NCBI RefSeq assembly: GCF_022374895.2
Contig: NZ_CP092423.2
Span: 2,542,001 to 2,606,000 of the forward strand
Direction of reading: 5' to 3'
Source of the DNA: Mycobacterium lentiflavum
GTDB taxonomy: Bacteria; Actinomycetota; Actinomycetes; Mycobacteriales; Mycobacteriaceae
DNA: 64,000 nucleotides
In this document: in pieces, positions 33,254 to 45,374 of the stretch
Layout of the letters: the number at the start of each line of letters is the position of its first letter
How positions within the stretch are numbered: the first letter of the stretch is position 1
Notes under the pieces: generated by a model
Told to the model about the DNA's origin: nothing
The model's input: only the letters and a program-made list of their open reading frames with translations
Database searches by the model: none
Program-made: the position numbers and the translations under genes

Positions 33254-34660
33254 GTGTCGAATACGACGAGCGAGACCGGCAGTTGGCGCCAACTGCTGGG
33301 CGGCTATCTCGGAACGTCCACCGTGCTGGCCGGCGGGGTTCTGCTGTACGCCACCACCGAGTTTCTGACCACCAGCCTGCTCCCGAGCACCGTCGCCGAA
33401 ATCGGCGGCAGCCGGCTGTATGCGTGGGTGATCACGCTGTACCTGGTCGGATCCGTCGTGGCGGCCGCCACCGTGAACACCCTGCGACTGCGCATAGGTG
33501 CGCGCTCGTCATTCCTGTGGGGACTGGCCGTCTTCGGCATCGCGAGCATCGTGTGCGGGCTGGCGCCGAACATGGAGGTGTTGATCGGTGGACGTGCCCT
33601 GCAGGGTGTGGCCGGCGGCCTGCTGGCCGGCCTGGGCTACTCGCTGATCAACACCGCCCTCCCGCGTTCGCTGTGGACTCGCGGCTCGGCGCTGGTGTCG
33701 GCGATGTGGGGGGTCGCGACCTTGGTCGGGCCGGCGATTGGCGGCCTTTTTGCGCAATTTGGATTGTGGCGGTGGGCATTTGGTGCCATGGCCATTCTCG
33801 CCGTGCTGATGGCGGTGTTGGTGCCGAGGGTTCTCACCAACGCCGACGTCGGCCCCCGCGACGAGGCAGCGATTACCAAGGTGCCGCTGTTGTCGCTGCT
33901 GCTGATGGGCGCCGCCGCGTTGGCTGTCAGCGTTGCGGAATTGCCGCACAACGTCTTTGCGATGGCGGGACTGCTGATCGCCGGTGTGCTGCTGGTCGTC
34001 GTGTTCGTCCTGGTCGACTGGCGGATGCATGCAAAAGCATTGCCGCCCAGCGTGTTTAGGCGTGGCCCGTTGAAGTGGATCTACCTGACGATGGCGGTGC
34101 AGATGGCCGCGGTGATGGTCGACACCTACGTGCCGCTGTTCGGTCAGCGGTTGGCCCATCTGGCACCGGTCGCGGCGGGATTTTTGGGTGCCGTGTTGGC
34201 CATGGGCTGGACCATCGCCGAGTTGTCCAGCGCCTCGCTGAGCGACCCCCGCGTCGTCGACCGGGTGATCGCGGTGGCGCCGTTGGTGATGGCGTCGGGT
34301 CTGGCGCTGGCCGCCGCAACTCAGCGCGCTGATGCGCCGACGGGGGTCGTGCTGGTCTGGGCGGCGGGATTCCTGGTCGCCGGGATCGGGATGGGGATGA
34401 CCTGGCCGCATCTCTCGATGCGTGCGATGGACACCGTCGACGACCCCTCCGAGGGCGGTGCGGCCGCCGCCGCGATCAATACCGTCCAACTGATCTCCGC
34501 GGCGTTCGGTGCCGGGCTGGCGGGCGTGGTCGTCAACCACGCTGCGGGTGGGGACTTGGCGGCGGCCCGGTGGCTGTACGCCGTCATCGCGGGGCTGGCG
34601 GCGTCGGCCGTCGTCGCGTCCACGTTGGCCAGCCGGCGCGATCGTCACGCACGGCGCTGA
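33254..34660 (+). CDS. MFS multidrug efflux transporter, copy 1 (Rv1634-like)
   Basis: A 468-residue major facilitator with 14-helix character of the EmrB/QacA drug:H+ antiporter type. Motif A-like region lies at RLRIGARSSFLWGLAVFG, and motif C-like WGVATLVGPAIGGLFAQFGLWRWAF is clear. The homologue Rv1634 is a putative drug pump. The GTG start overlaps no other gene but follows uvrB by 25 bases, so it may be on the uvrB transcript. A second, closely similar gene follows after 44 bases; the pair looks like a tandem duplication. Confidence 0.92.
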   Translation: MSNTTSETGSWRQLLGGYLGTSTVLAGGVLLYATTEFLTTSLLPSTVAEIGGSRLYAWVITLYLVGSVVAAATVNTLRLRIGARSSFLWGLAVFGIASIVCGLAPNMEVLIGGRALQGVAGGLLAGLGYSLINTALPRSLWTRGSALVSAMWGVATLVGPAIGGLFAQFGLWRWAFGAMAILAVLMAVLVPRVLTNADVGPRDEAAITKVPLLSLLLMGAAALAVSVAELPHNVFAMAGLLIAGVLLVVVFVLVDWRMHAKALPPSVFRRGPLKWIYLTMAVQMAAVMVDTYVPLFGQRLAHLAPVAAGFLGAVLAMGWTIAELSSASLSDPRVVDRVIAVAPLVMASGLALAAATQRADAPTGVVLVWAAGFLVAGIGMGMTWPHLSMRAMDTVDDPSEGGAAAAAINTVQLISAAFGAGLAGVVVNHAAGGDLAAARWLYAVIAGLAASAVVASTLASRRDRHARR

Positions 34661-34704
34661 TGCTTTGCTGACGAAACGGGGGACGCGCACCATACCGTGT
34701 ACGA

Positions 34705-36096
34705 GTGACCGTCACCAAGGATGAGACCGGCAGTTGGCGCGAGCTGCTCGGCGAGCACCTGGGGATGTCCACGGTTCTTGCGGGCGGCGTTCTGCTCTAC
34801 TCCACCAACGAATTCCTCACCGTCAGCATGCTTCCGAGCATCATCGCCGACATTGGCGGAGCTCGGCTGTTCTCCTGGGCGACGACGCTGTATCTGATCG
34901 GTTCCGTTGTCTCCGCCTCGGCAGTCCACCCGATACTGCAGCGCATCGGGGCCCGACGGGCATACCTGCTCGGGCTCAGTGTGTTTGCCCTCGCCAGTGT
35001 GGTGAACGCGCTGGCGCCGAGCATGGCGGTTCTGGTCGCCGGGCGCGCGTTGCGCGGTGTGTCCGGTGGACTGTTGGCCGGTCTCGGCTATGCGCTGATC
35101 AATACCACCCTCCCGCGCTCGCTATGGACCCGCGGCTCGGCGCTGGTGTCCGCGATGTGGGGAGTATCGACGCTGATCGGCCCGGTGGCAGGCGGGATCT
35201 TCGCCCAGCTCGGGCTATGGCGCTGGGGGCATACCGCAACAGGCATCGGGGCCGTGCTGATGGTCGTGCTGGTGCGCAGAGTCATGGAGCCCGGCCACGT
35301 CGTCCACAATCCGGTGACGCCCGTCCGCAAGGTGCCCATTTGGTCACTGCTGCTGATGAGTTCGGCCGCATTGACCGTCAGCGTTGCGGCGCTTCCGCAT
35401 CAGTTGATGCAGAACCTGGGATTGCTGCTCGCCGCCGTGCTGCTGGTCTTCGTCTTCGTCGTCGTCGACAGACGACTGCCGGTAGCGGTGTTGCCGCGCA
35501 GCGTATTTGGCCCCGGACCGGCCAAGTGGATCTTCATCGTCATGTCGGTGGAGATGGCCGCCGCGATGGCCAATATCTATGTGCCGTTGTTCGGCCAGAA
35601 GTTGGCTGACCTCAGCCCGGTGGAATCCGGGTTTCTCGCCGCGGCGCTGGCGACCGGATGGACCGGCAGCGAGATCGTCAGCGCTTCACTGACCGATCGA
35701 CGCGTGATCCGGCGCTTCGTCGTCGCGGGCCCACTGGTGATGGCAGCGGGCCTGGCGCTGGCGGCGGTGACTCAGCGCGCATATGCCCCGCTGGGGTTCG
35801 TCGCGCTGTGGGCGCTCGCGCTGCTGATCACCGGGGCGGGCATCGGGGTCGCCTGGCCGCACCTGGTGGTGCGCGCGATGGATTCCGACGACCCGGAGCA
35901 GAGCAGTGCGGCGGCCGCGGCGATCAACACGGTCCAGCTGGTCTCGGCGGCATTCGGGGGCGGGCTGGCGGGTGTGGTGGTCAACCTGGCCGAGGCCGAC
36001 GATGCCGTGGCGGCCCGCACGTTGTATCTCGTTTTCGCGGTGCTGGCGGGCAGCGGCGTCGTGGCGTCGTATCGCGCGGCCCGCGACGAGCGCTGA
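34705..36096 (+). CDS. MFS multidrug efflux transporter, copy 2 (tandem paralogue)
   Basis: A 463-residue major facilitator that aligns along its full length with the upstream copy: both start ...ETGSWR(Q/E)LLG, share LAGGVLLY, PRSLWTRGSALVSAMWG, and end with AAAAINTVQL(I/V)SAAFG. Divergence is moderate, so the duplication is not recent. Membrane-interior positions differ more than loops, hinting at altered substrate range. GTG start. M. tuberculosis has, as far as I recall, a single gene at this place. Confidence 0.9.
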   Translation: MTVTKDETGSWRELLGEHLGMSTVLAGGVLLYSTNEFLTVSMLPSIIADIGGARLFSWATTLYLIGSVVSASAVHPILQRIGARRAYLLGLSVFALASVVNALAPSMAVLVAGRALRGVSGGLLAGLGYALINTTLPRSLWTRGSALVSAMWGVSTLIGPVAGGIFAQLGLWRWGHTATGIGAVLMVVLVRRVMEPGHVVHNPVTPVRKVPIWSLLLMSSAALTVSVAALPHQLMQNLGLLLAAVLLVFVFVVVDRRLPVAVLPRSVFGPGPAKWIFIVMSVEMAAAMANIYVPLFGQKLADLSPVESGFLAAALATGWTGSEIVSASLTDRRVIRRFVVAGPLVMAAGLALAAVTQRAYAPLGFVALWALALLITGAGIGVAWPHLVVRAMDSDDPEQSSAAAAAINTVQLVSAAFGGGLAGVVVNLAEADDAVAARTLYLVFAVLAGSGVVASYRAARDER

Positions 36097-36123
36097 CCCG
36101 GTCGGCGGCACTTTCATTCCTGG

Positions 36124-37695
36124 TCAGCGGGTGGACTTGACCACCTGCGAGTAATGGAACTGCCAGCGCTCGACGATGTGGAAGCCCAGGTAGCTGGGGA
36201 ACTTATACGCCGGCGTGCGGCCGAATGCGCCCGGCGGCAACGACTGCCCGGACTGATGATCGGGGAACGAGTTGTCGTAGTTGGTGATGGTCCACAACGT
36301 GGTGCACTTGTTGATCTTCGCCGTCGTCAGCCACACCGCGACGTGACCGTCCCACAGCGAACCGACCTTGGGCCCGTACACCCCTCGCTCGACGTCGATC
36401 AGCGATCGAAACGCGGCGGGCCGGGTGGCCAGCAGCGCGCGGATCGGGCCGGGTCGCCACGGCACGGTGTTGTCCGCCAGCAGACAGTCGCCGGCAGCGG
36501 CGTGCGAGCTGATCAGGTCGGCGACCTGGCTATAGTCCCAGCCCTCCTTGGCGTAGGGCCAGCGCTGGACGAACAGGTAATCGGGGACCGCTGCGACCAC
36601 GAACAGCAGCACGACACCGACGATGGCCCACCGCCGTCGCGCCACCGTGACAATGCAGACCGCCAGCAGCACGGCCATCGCGGGCGTGGTCAGGATCAGA
36701 TAGCGGGGAAAGTACATCGGCTCACCGATCGCCGAATAGACCACGACCGCGGTGGTGGGCAACACGATCCACCCGACGCAGCTGGTCAGCAGGCGGCGCA
36801 TGTCGCCCGCCGGACCAGGCGCGCCGAACCGCCGGGCGACGATCGCAGCCACCATGATCACCCCGCTGAGCACCGCGAACGGAACGCTGTGGTCGAAATA
36901 CTGCCGTTGGGCGATGTCGAACGCGTAGTGCCAGCTGACCGGGAAAAGCCAGTTGACCTGAAATGCCTGACCGTGCGCGAACAGGATGAACGGCGTCATC
37001 ACGCCCAGCGCGACGGCCGTGCTGGCCGCCCACCAGAGGACCGGCGACTTCCGGGATCCCTTGGGCGCCAGCAGCGGCAGCATCATCGCGTAGACACCGA
37101 CCAGCAACACCAGATTGAGGCTCAGCAGAATCGACGCCATCAGCGCCGCGGCATAACCCACCCAGAGCAGGCGCCGATTGCGCCGCACCGCGGTGACCAG
37201 CAGAACGGTCAGCCAGATCGCCGCGGCCACCGACATGGCATACGGGCGTGCCTCGATACCCGCCCAGGTGGTGCGCGGCAGGATCGCGAACATGACGCCC
37301 GCGCATACCGCGGTGCCGCGTCCCGCGGTGAATTGCCTGGTGAACACGACGACACCGGCGGCAGCGACGCCGATCGCGAGCGCGCTGGGAACTCGCGACC
37401 AGAACTCGGTCGGCGGAAAGATGGCGAACCACCCGTGCATCACCAGGTAGTACAGGCCGTGCACGGCATCGATGTGGCCCAGCAGCCGCCACAGTTCGGG
37501 CAAAGTTCGGCTCGCCGCGGCCGAGATCGTGGCTCCCTCGTCGAACCACAGCGAAGGCCGACAGGCCCAGGCCCCGCTGATGACGGCGGCGAGAACGGCG
37601 ATCGCCCACGGGTCGAGCAACCTGCCACGCGCGGACCCGGGCCCGGGCTCGGCGGTCACATCCGGGGAGCGCTGCTCGAGGGCGGACGTAGCCAT
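36124..37695 (-). CDS. GT39-like membrane mannosyltransferase (Rv1635c-like)
   Basis: A 523-residue polytopic protein with about ten helices. The first loop carries ACRPSLWFDEGATISAAASRTL, where the Asp-Glu pair (DE) is the catalytic signature of PMT/GT-C glycosyltransferases that use polyprenyl-phosphate sugars. Further motifs are GIEARPYAMSVAAA and MYFPRYLILTTPAMAVL. Rv1635c in M. tuberculosis adds the mannose cap to lipoarabinomannan or a related step. I took the ATG at 37695 (MATSALEQ) because codons further upstream look non-coding. The C-terminal ~120 residues are a periplasmic domain. It is transcribed away from the universal stress gene. Confidence 0.9.
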   Translation of the reverse strand: MATSALEQRSPDVTAEPGPGSARGRLLDPWAIAVLAAVISGAWACRPSLWFDEGATISAAASRTLPELWRLLGHIDAVHGLYYLVMHGWFAIFPPTEFWSRVPSALAIGVAAAGVVVFTRQFTAGRGTAVCAGVMFAILPRTTWAGIEARPYAMSVAAAIWLTVLLVTAVRRNRRLLWVGYAAALMASILLSLNLVLLVGVYAMMLPLLAPKGSRKSPVLWWAASTAVALGVMTPFILFAHGQAFQVNWLFPVSWHYAFDIAQRQYFDHSVPFAVLSGVIMVAAIVARRFGAPGPAGDMRRLLTSCVGWIVLPTTAVVVYSAIGEPMYFPRYLILTTPAMAVLLAVCIVTVARRRWAIVGVVLLFVVAAVPDYLFVQRWPYAKEGWDYSQVADLISSHAAAGDCLLADNTVPWRPGPIRALLATRPAAFRSLIDVERGVYGPKVGSLWDGHVAVWLTTAKINKCTTLWTITNYDNSFPDHQSGQSLPPGAFGRTPAYKFPSYLGFHIVERWQFHYSQVVKSTR

Positions 37696-38032
37696 GATGC
37701 TTGTCACTGTAAGGCGCACCCGATCGACCTGGTCACCAGCAGTCCGGCCAGCCGGCCCGAGATACCCCGGCGGGGCCGGCGGGCCTCGCTTGCTGCATCC
37801 ATAGTTCCTGGAAAGCGCCGCAGTTCCTGGAAAGCGCCGCCACGCAAGGCCTTCCGGTATGGGCGGGGACATTCCATGGCTTCATTATCGGGAATCGAGG
37901 CCGTTGCCGCAGCGTGGCGCGGTAAATGGAGGCTTGCGCCACACCACTTCGGTGTGGGTAATCTGACCCATCCAGATCGGACAACGCGCTACTGTCTTGA
38001 GGTTGGCCTGGCAAACGATCCTGGGAGGGTAA
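37696..38032. other. Divergent promoter region with a 19-base tandem repeat
   Basis: A 337-base region between two divergent genes. It holds AGTTCCTGGAAAGCGCCGC repeated exactly twice in tandem (37803-37840) and a GGGAGGGTAA ribosome site just before the stress-protein ATG. I see no clear DosR palindrome. Confidence 0.6.
37803..37840. repeat. Two exact 19-base tandem copies
   Basis: AGTTCCTGGAAAGCGCCGC occurs twice head-to-tail, 193 bases before the universal stress gene. Each copy contains TTCCTGGAA, a near-perfect palindrome that could be a protein-binding site. Confidence 0.7.
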
Positions 38033-38476
38033 ATGTCCGCTTATCGGACCGTGGTGGTCGGCACTGACGGCTCGGACTCATCGATGCGTGCCGTCGAACG
38101 GGCGGCAGCCATCGCCGGGACGGATGCCAAGCTGATCGTCGCGTCGGCGTATCTGCCTCAGCACCAGGACGGCCGGGCCGCCGACGTGCTGAAGGAAGAG
38201 AGCTACAAGGTCTCGGGCACCGCCCCGATCTACGCGATCTTGCAGGACGCCAAAGAGCGGGCGCACAAGGCCGGTGCCAAGAACGTCGAAGAGCGCCCGA
38301 TCGTCGGCGCCCCCGTTGACGCCCTGGTCAACCTGGCCGAAGACGTGAAGGCCGACCTACTGGTCGTCGGTAACGTGGGCCTGAGCACGATCGCGGGCCG
38401 CCTGCTCGGCTCGGTGCCGGCCAACGTGTCACGTCGGGCCAAGGTCGACGTATTGATCGTGCACACCACGTCCTGA
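38033..38476 (+). CDS. Universal stress protein, cAMP-binding type (Rv1636/TB15.3-like)
   Basis: A 147-residue UspA-fold protein. It begins MSAYRTVVVGTDGSDSSMRAVERAA and has the nucleotide-binding G-2x-G-9x-G(S) loop as VVGNVGLSTIAGRLLGSVPANV. Its tuberculosis homologue Rv1636 binds cAMP with higher affinity than ATP and is thought to buffer cellular cAMP, which is notable given two cyclase genes in this window. The ATG follows GGGAGGG five bases upstream. Monocistronic, divergent from the mannosyltransferase. Confidence 0.94.
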   Translation: MSAYRTVVVGTDGSDSSMRAVERAAAIAGTDAKLIVASAYLPQHQDGRAADVLKEESYKVSGTAPIYAILQDAKERAHKAGAKNVEERPIVGAPVDALVNLAEDVKADLLVVGNVGLSTIAGRLLGSVPANVSRRAKVDVLIVHTTS

Positions 38477-38541
38477 CGAACGAGTTCTGCGCTAGATCTG
38501 TTTGCGCAGCTCGTTGATCTCGTCGCGCAGCGTCTCGCCCG

Positions 38542-39219
38542 TCACCAGCCTCGCTCGCGCCATTCGCTTAGATGGGGGCGCTCGGTGCCCAGTACCGTGT
38601 CGTCGCCGTGGCCGGGATAGATGACGGTGGAGTCGTCATACACCTCGAACACCCGGCTGGTGACGTCGTCGAGCAGCTGGGTGAAGTCGCCCTCCTGCCA
38701 CGTCTTGCCCACCCCGCCGGGGAAGAGGCAGTCGCCGGTGAACAACTGCGTGACGCCGCCCGTCGCCGGACCGTCGAGGGCCAACGCGACCGACCCCGGC
38801 GTGTGGCCGCGCAAGTGGATCACGTGGAAGCTCAGCTCGCCGATTTGCACAGTGTCGCCGTTGGCGAGAAACCGATCCGGTTTAACGGGCAGCGGTTCGG
38901 CGTCGATCTCGTGTGCTGCGGTCGGCGCGCCGGTGGCGGCGGCGACGGCCTCCAGCGCCTGCCAGTGATCGAAGTGCTGATGGCTGGTCACGATCAGCGA
39001 GACCTTCGGGGCGTACCGTCGGACCAGGTCGATCAGGACGTCGGCGTCATTGGCGGCGTCGATCAGCAGCGTTTCGCCGGTCGCCGAACATGTCACCAGG
39101 TAAGCGTTGTTGTCCATGGGGCCCACCGACGCCTTGACGATGGTGACCCCGGGCAGGGTGCGACGGGCGGCGCTACCGGCGTCGACGTGTCCGGTGTAGT
39201 TGTCGTCGAGGGCTGTCAT
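38542..39219 (-). CDS. Metallo-beta-lactamase-fold hydrolase, glyoxalase II-like (Rv1637c-like)
   Basis: A 225-residue hydrolase with the metal site HQHFDH (HxHxDH) near residue 80, His in LRGHTPGSVAL, Asp in FTGDCLFPGGVG and His in IYPGHGDDT, i.e. a full binuclear metal set. Glyoxalase II-like thioester hydrolases and persulfide dioxygenases share these motifs; the substrate here is not determined. It is convergent with the universal stress gene and divergent from uvrA. Confidence 0.92.
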   Translation of the reverse strand: MTALDDNYTGHVDAGSAARRTLPGVTIVKASVGPMDNNAYLVTCSATGETLLIDAANDADVLIDLVRRYAPKVSLIVTSHQHFDHWQALEAVAAATGAPTAAHEIDAEPLPVKPDRFLANGDTVQIGELSFHVIHLRGHTPGSVALALDGPATGGVTQLFTGDCLFPGGVGKTWQEGDFTQLLDDVTSRVFEVYDDSTVIYPGHGDDTVLGTERPHLSEWRERGW

Positions 39220-39350
39220 AGCGGCCAGGTTACTGCTCCGTCGGCTGGGATGGGTGTCTTGTCGGTGGGGCCACCTAGCATGGAATGCGCCGTGCGCAGT
39301 AGCCGCCGTTAGGCGTGAGAGTTACTAGATAATTTTGGAGAGGGGCAGCG

Positions 39351-42278
<2,928 letters not shown>

Positions 42279-42290
42279 CGGGAGCGCCGA

Positions 42291-43727
42291 TTAGCCTGCG
42301 CCAGAGAACAACTCGCCAAACGACTCGTCCATGCACGCGGCGTACCGCGCCGGGTCCGGCAGGGCGTCGCGATCGGCGGTCGCGCTGATCGACAGCGTCC
42401 CGTTATAGCTGGCGACGACGTGGATGAGGTTTGCGCCGCCCACGAGCGGTCCGAGACCGGCGGCGCGGACGAGTCGGGCACCGCTGAAGAACAGCGGTTC
42501 GGCGGGGCCCGCAACATTGGTGACGGTCGTGTTGGCGATCGTCGGGCCGGAGAACGGGAGCGCGCTGGCGGCCTTCGCCGTCATTCCGAGTAGCGAAGTC
42601 GGCACTGTGCCAATCAATTCGAGAAGTTGAGTGGTGGTATTCGATTCCGCATTGGCGCGGCTCCCGGCGGTCGATTCCGCGATGGCCGCGAGCCGTTTGA
42701 TCGGATCGGCGATGTCGGTTCCGAGCGTTTGCAGTCGGCCGAACAACTCGTTTCCGTTGCTGGTGGCATCGCCTGGCTTGCGTACCGACATCGGGCAGGC
42801 CGCGACGAGCGGTTCGTCCGGCAGCTCGCCGTGGCCATCCAGGTACGCGCGAAGCGCACCGCCCACGTAGGCGAGTGCCACGTCGTTGATCGTCGCACCG
42901 GGGACAGCGGCCTTGATCCTTTTGAAATCGGCGAGATCGTGGAACCGGGCCTCGAAGACACGGTGCGGCGACACCGACTGGTTGAAACGGGTCTTCGGCG
43001 GAAAGGACGGTGCCGCGCCACCCGCGGCCGTGCGCACGGCACCTCCGATCAGCTTGCCCGGCAGACCGGCTAGGCCGCGCGCCGCCTTGGGGGCGTTGGA
43101 GGCCAGAATCCCACTCGCGCGCCAGGGGTACAGCGCCGCGTTGATCGTCGCCCGCGAGAGTAGTGCTGCGGTCGAGGGGAGCGGTTCGGGCTGCCAGGGA
43201 CGGTCGGGCCCGGCGGGGCGCGGGCTGTCCGCGGCAAGGTCGTGCAACGCCGCGATCATCTGAACACTGGCCATCCCGTCAACCGCGCAGTGGTGCAGTT
43301 TCAACGCCATGGCGAAGCATCCCTTCGGCACCCCCGACACCGCATCGAGTCCTTCGATCACGGTGATCTCCCAGGGTGGACGCCGCAGGTCGACCTGCCG
43401 GGCGTGGAGCCGCGCGACCTGGATACACAATTGCCGCCAGTCGCCGGGGTGGGGAAGCCCGATATGCCGGACGTGATATTCCAGATCGAAGTTCGGGTCG
43501 TCCACCCAATAGGGCCGCTGCAAACCGCCGGGCAACTCGGTGAGCCGGCGACGAAAGACATCCGCCAGGTGCAACCGGGCGTCGAGTTCCTCGAGAATTC
43601 CTTTGAAGGTCACCTTGCCGCCCGGAGCGGTCGCCGGATCATAAATCAGCAGCAGCTGAATTTGTATCGGCGTCGCCGGCGTCTCCGCGCGCAACATCAT
43701 GTCGTCGGTCCAGCTAAGTTGCCGCAT
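42291..43727 (-). CDS. Wax ester synthase/diacylglycerol acyltransferase (WS/DGAT)
   Basis: A 478-residue acyltransferase that makes triacylglycerol or wax esters from acyl-CoA. The N-terminal domain begins RQLSWTDDMMLRAETPATPIQ and has the catalytic HHCAVDG (HHxxxDG, near residue 144), followed by the C-terminal WES domain with GATINDVALAYVGGALRAYL and NVAGPAEPLFFSGARL. Mycobacteria carry many such genes; this one is not in the tuberculosis order here. It is convergent with uvrA, twelve bases away. The protein is probably membrane-associated and acts on storage lipid bodies. Confidence 0.95.
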   Translation of the reverse strand: MRQLSWTDDMMLRAETPATPIQIQLLLIYDPATAPGGKVTFKGILEELDARLHLADVFRRRLTELPGGLQRPYWVDDPNFDLEYHVRHIGLPHPGDWRQLCIQVARLHARQVDLRRPPWEITVIEGLDAVSGVPKGCFAMALKLHHCAVDGMASVQMIAALHDLAADSPRPAGPDRPWQPEPLPSTAALLSRATINAALYPWRASGILASNAPKAARGLAGLPGKLIGGAVRTAAGGAAPSFPPKTRFNQSVSPHRVFEARFHDLADFKRIKAAVPGATINDVALAYVGGALRAYLDGHGELPDEPLVAACPMSVRKPGDATSNGNELFGRLQTLGTDIADPIKRLAAIAESTAGSRANAESNTTTQLLELIGTVPTSLLGMTAKAASALPFSGPTIANTTVTNVAGPAEPLFFSGARLVRAAGLGPLVGGANLIHVVASYNGTLSISATADRDALPDPARYAACMDESFGELFSGAG

Positions 43728-44171
43728 TGGCGCCCCCTGCGCTCGCTCCTGTGGGCCAGCGTAGGCCGGTTACGGCGGAGCGCGGAAAATTTGGTCCGGG
43801 CCACCGGGGCTCATGCGTATATCCGCATACCGCGCGGCTCATGTAGCCTCAGAGATCAACCAACGCCTAGGGGGGTAGGGCAGGTGCCCAATCACACGGG
43901 TCGGCCGCTGTCAGGAGCAGTACGTTCCTGGGACGTCCGTGGGCTGCGCATCGCCATTCCGCTCGACAGAGGTGGCCCGGCCCCACAGTTCTGCTGTGCC
44001 GATTGAGACGATCTCGACTATCTGACCTCGCGCCCAAATTCTTCTCTCGCGCGCGCAACGAATCACCCAAAGATCGGACGTTACCTAGGATGCTGCGGCC
44101 TGCAAGCCTTTCTCGACCGTGCCCTGTCGCACGAACACCGCGCGGCCTTGCGCGAATTGCGTTGAGCGTCA
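43728..44171. other. 444-base divergent promoter region, no gene seen
   Basis: Open frames here lack support. The only structure I noted is ATGCG-TATATC-CGCAT (43813-43828), a short palindrome with a central TATATC that could be an operator or part of a -10 box for one of the divergent lipid genes. Confidence 0.4.
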
Positions 44172-45374
44172 ATGGCCATCACTGACGTTCCGGAATATGC
44201 CCATCTGAGCGACGCGGATCTCGAGGCGTTCGGGGCTGCACTGGACGAAATTCGCTGCGATATCGAATCGTCGCGCGGCGCCGCGGATTGGTTATATATC
44301 AAGCGCGCCATCGCTTTTCATCGATTTCTGGAAGTAGCGGCGAGGCTGGTCGTCGGACTCAGCAGGGGCAAGTTCGGCTGGGCGGCCGGGACTGCCGCCC
44401 TGGCCGCGGCCAAATGCATCGAGAACATGGAACTGGGCCACAACATCAGCCACGGTCAATGGGATTGGATGAACGACCCGGAGATCCATTCCGCGACCTG
44501 GGAATGGGACATGGCCGGTCTGACATCCCAGTGGCAGAACTCCCATAACTACAAGCACCACGTTTTCGCGAACGTCGTCGGCATCGACGACGACCTCGGT
44601 TTCGGCATCCTGCGGGTGACTCGAGACGAGGAGTGGCGGCCACGCGCCTGGATGCAGCCGTTGCGCGCGGTGCTGCTGGCCCTGTTGTTCGAGTGGGGCG
44701 TTGCCCTGCACTGCTTGTATTCGGTGCAGGAGCGCGAGACGACCAGCGCCGCCAAAGCCGTTCACCGAACCGCGCTGCTCCGCAAGATCGCTCGGCAGGC
44801 CGGCAAGGACTACGTCATGTTTCCCGCGCTGAGTCACCGGCGGTGGTGGCGCACACTGGGGGCGAATGTGGTTGCCAACGGGCTGCGCAACGTGTGGGCC
44901 TACATGGTGATTGTCTGCGGTCACTTCGCCGATGGGGCGGAAAAGTTCGCTCCGTCAGTGCTGGTGGGGGAGACGAAGCCCGAATGGTATCTGCGACAAA
45001 TGCTGGGTACCGCGAACTTTCGGGCCGGGACGGTGATGAGGTTCATGAGCGGCAGCCTCTGCTATCAAATCGAACACCACATGTTCCCGGATCTGCCCAG
45101 CAATCGGTATCCCGAAATCGCCGAGCGGGTCCGCGAGGTGTGCGCGACCTACGACCTGCCGTACACGACGGGCCCGCTGCATCGCCAGTTCCTGCTCACC
45201 GTGCGTACGATTTGCAAACTGGCGCTGCCGGACCGGTTTCTGACCGCTACCTCCGACGACGCACCAGAGACCGCGTCCGAGCACAGGTTCCGCAACACTG
45301 CGCCTCGATCGCACGTCCCCGGCGCGGGGCGGCGCGGACTGGCGACCGCAATTCTTGCCCTTCGGACTAGGTGA
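44172..45374 (+). CDS. Membrane fatty-acid desaturase, copy 1
   Basis: A 400-residue di-iron membrane desaturase like DesA3-type acyl desaturases. All three His clusters are present: GHNISHGQW (HxxxH), HNYKHH (HxxHH) and CYQIEHHMFPD (QxxHH). Hydrophobic helices near residues 60-90 and 165-190 hold the active site at the membrane. The N-terminus MAITDVPEYAHLSDADLEAF parallels that of the paralogue at 46777. The stop overlaps the stop of the convergent NYN gene by eight bases. The electron donor is not encoded nearby. Confidence 0.93.
   Translation: MAITDVPEYAHLSDADLEAFGAALDEIRCDIESSRGAADWLYIKRAIAFHRFLEVAARLVVGLSRGKFGWAAGTAALAAAKCIENMELGHNISHGQWDWMNDPEIHSATWEWDMAGLTSQWQNSHNYKHHVFANVVGIDDDLGFGILRVTRDEEWRPRAWMQPLRAVLLALLFEWGVALHCLYSVQERETTSAAKAVHRTALLRKIARQAGKDYVMFPALSHRRWWRTLGANVVANGLRNVWAYMVIVCGHFADGAEKFAPSVLVGETKPEWYLRQMLGTANFRAGTVMRFMSGSLCYQIEHHMFPDLPSNRYPEIAERVREVCATYDLPYTTGPLHRQFLLTVRTICKLALPDRFLTATSDDAPETASEHRFRNTAPRSHVPGAGRRGLATAILALRTR

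Noticed and set aside
37696..38032. DosR-type or LexA-type operator upstream of the stress gene, uvrA or uvrB
   Set aside because: No sequence matching the known palindromes was found by eye.
36154..38067. 637-codon plus-strand frame
   Set aside because: Antisense to the mannosyltransferase and its promoter region; Gln/Arg/His-rich composition.
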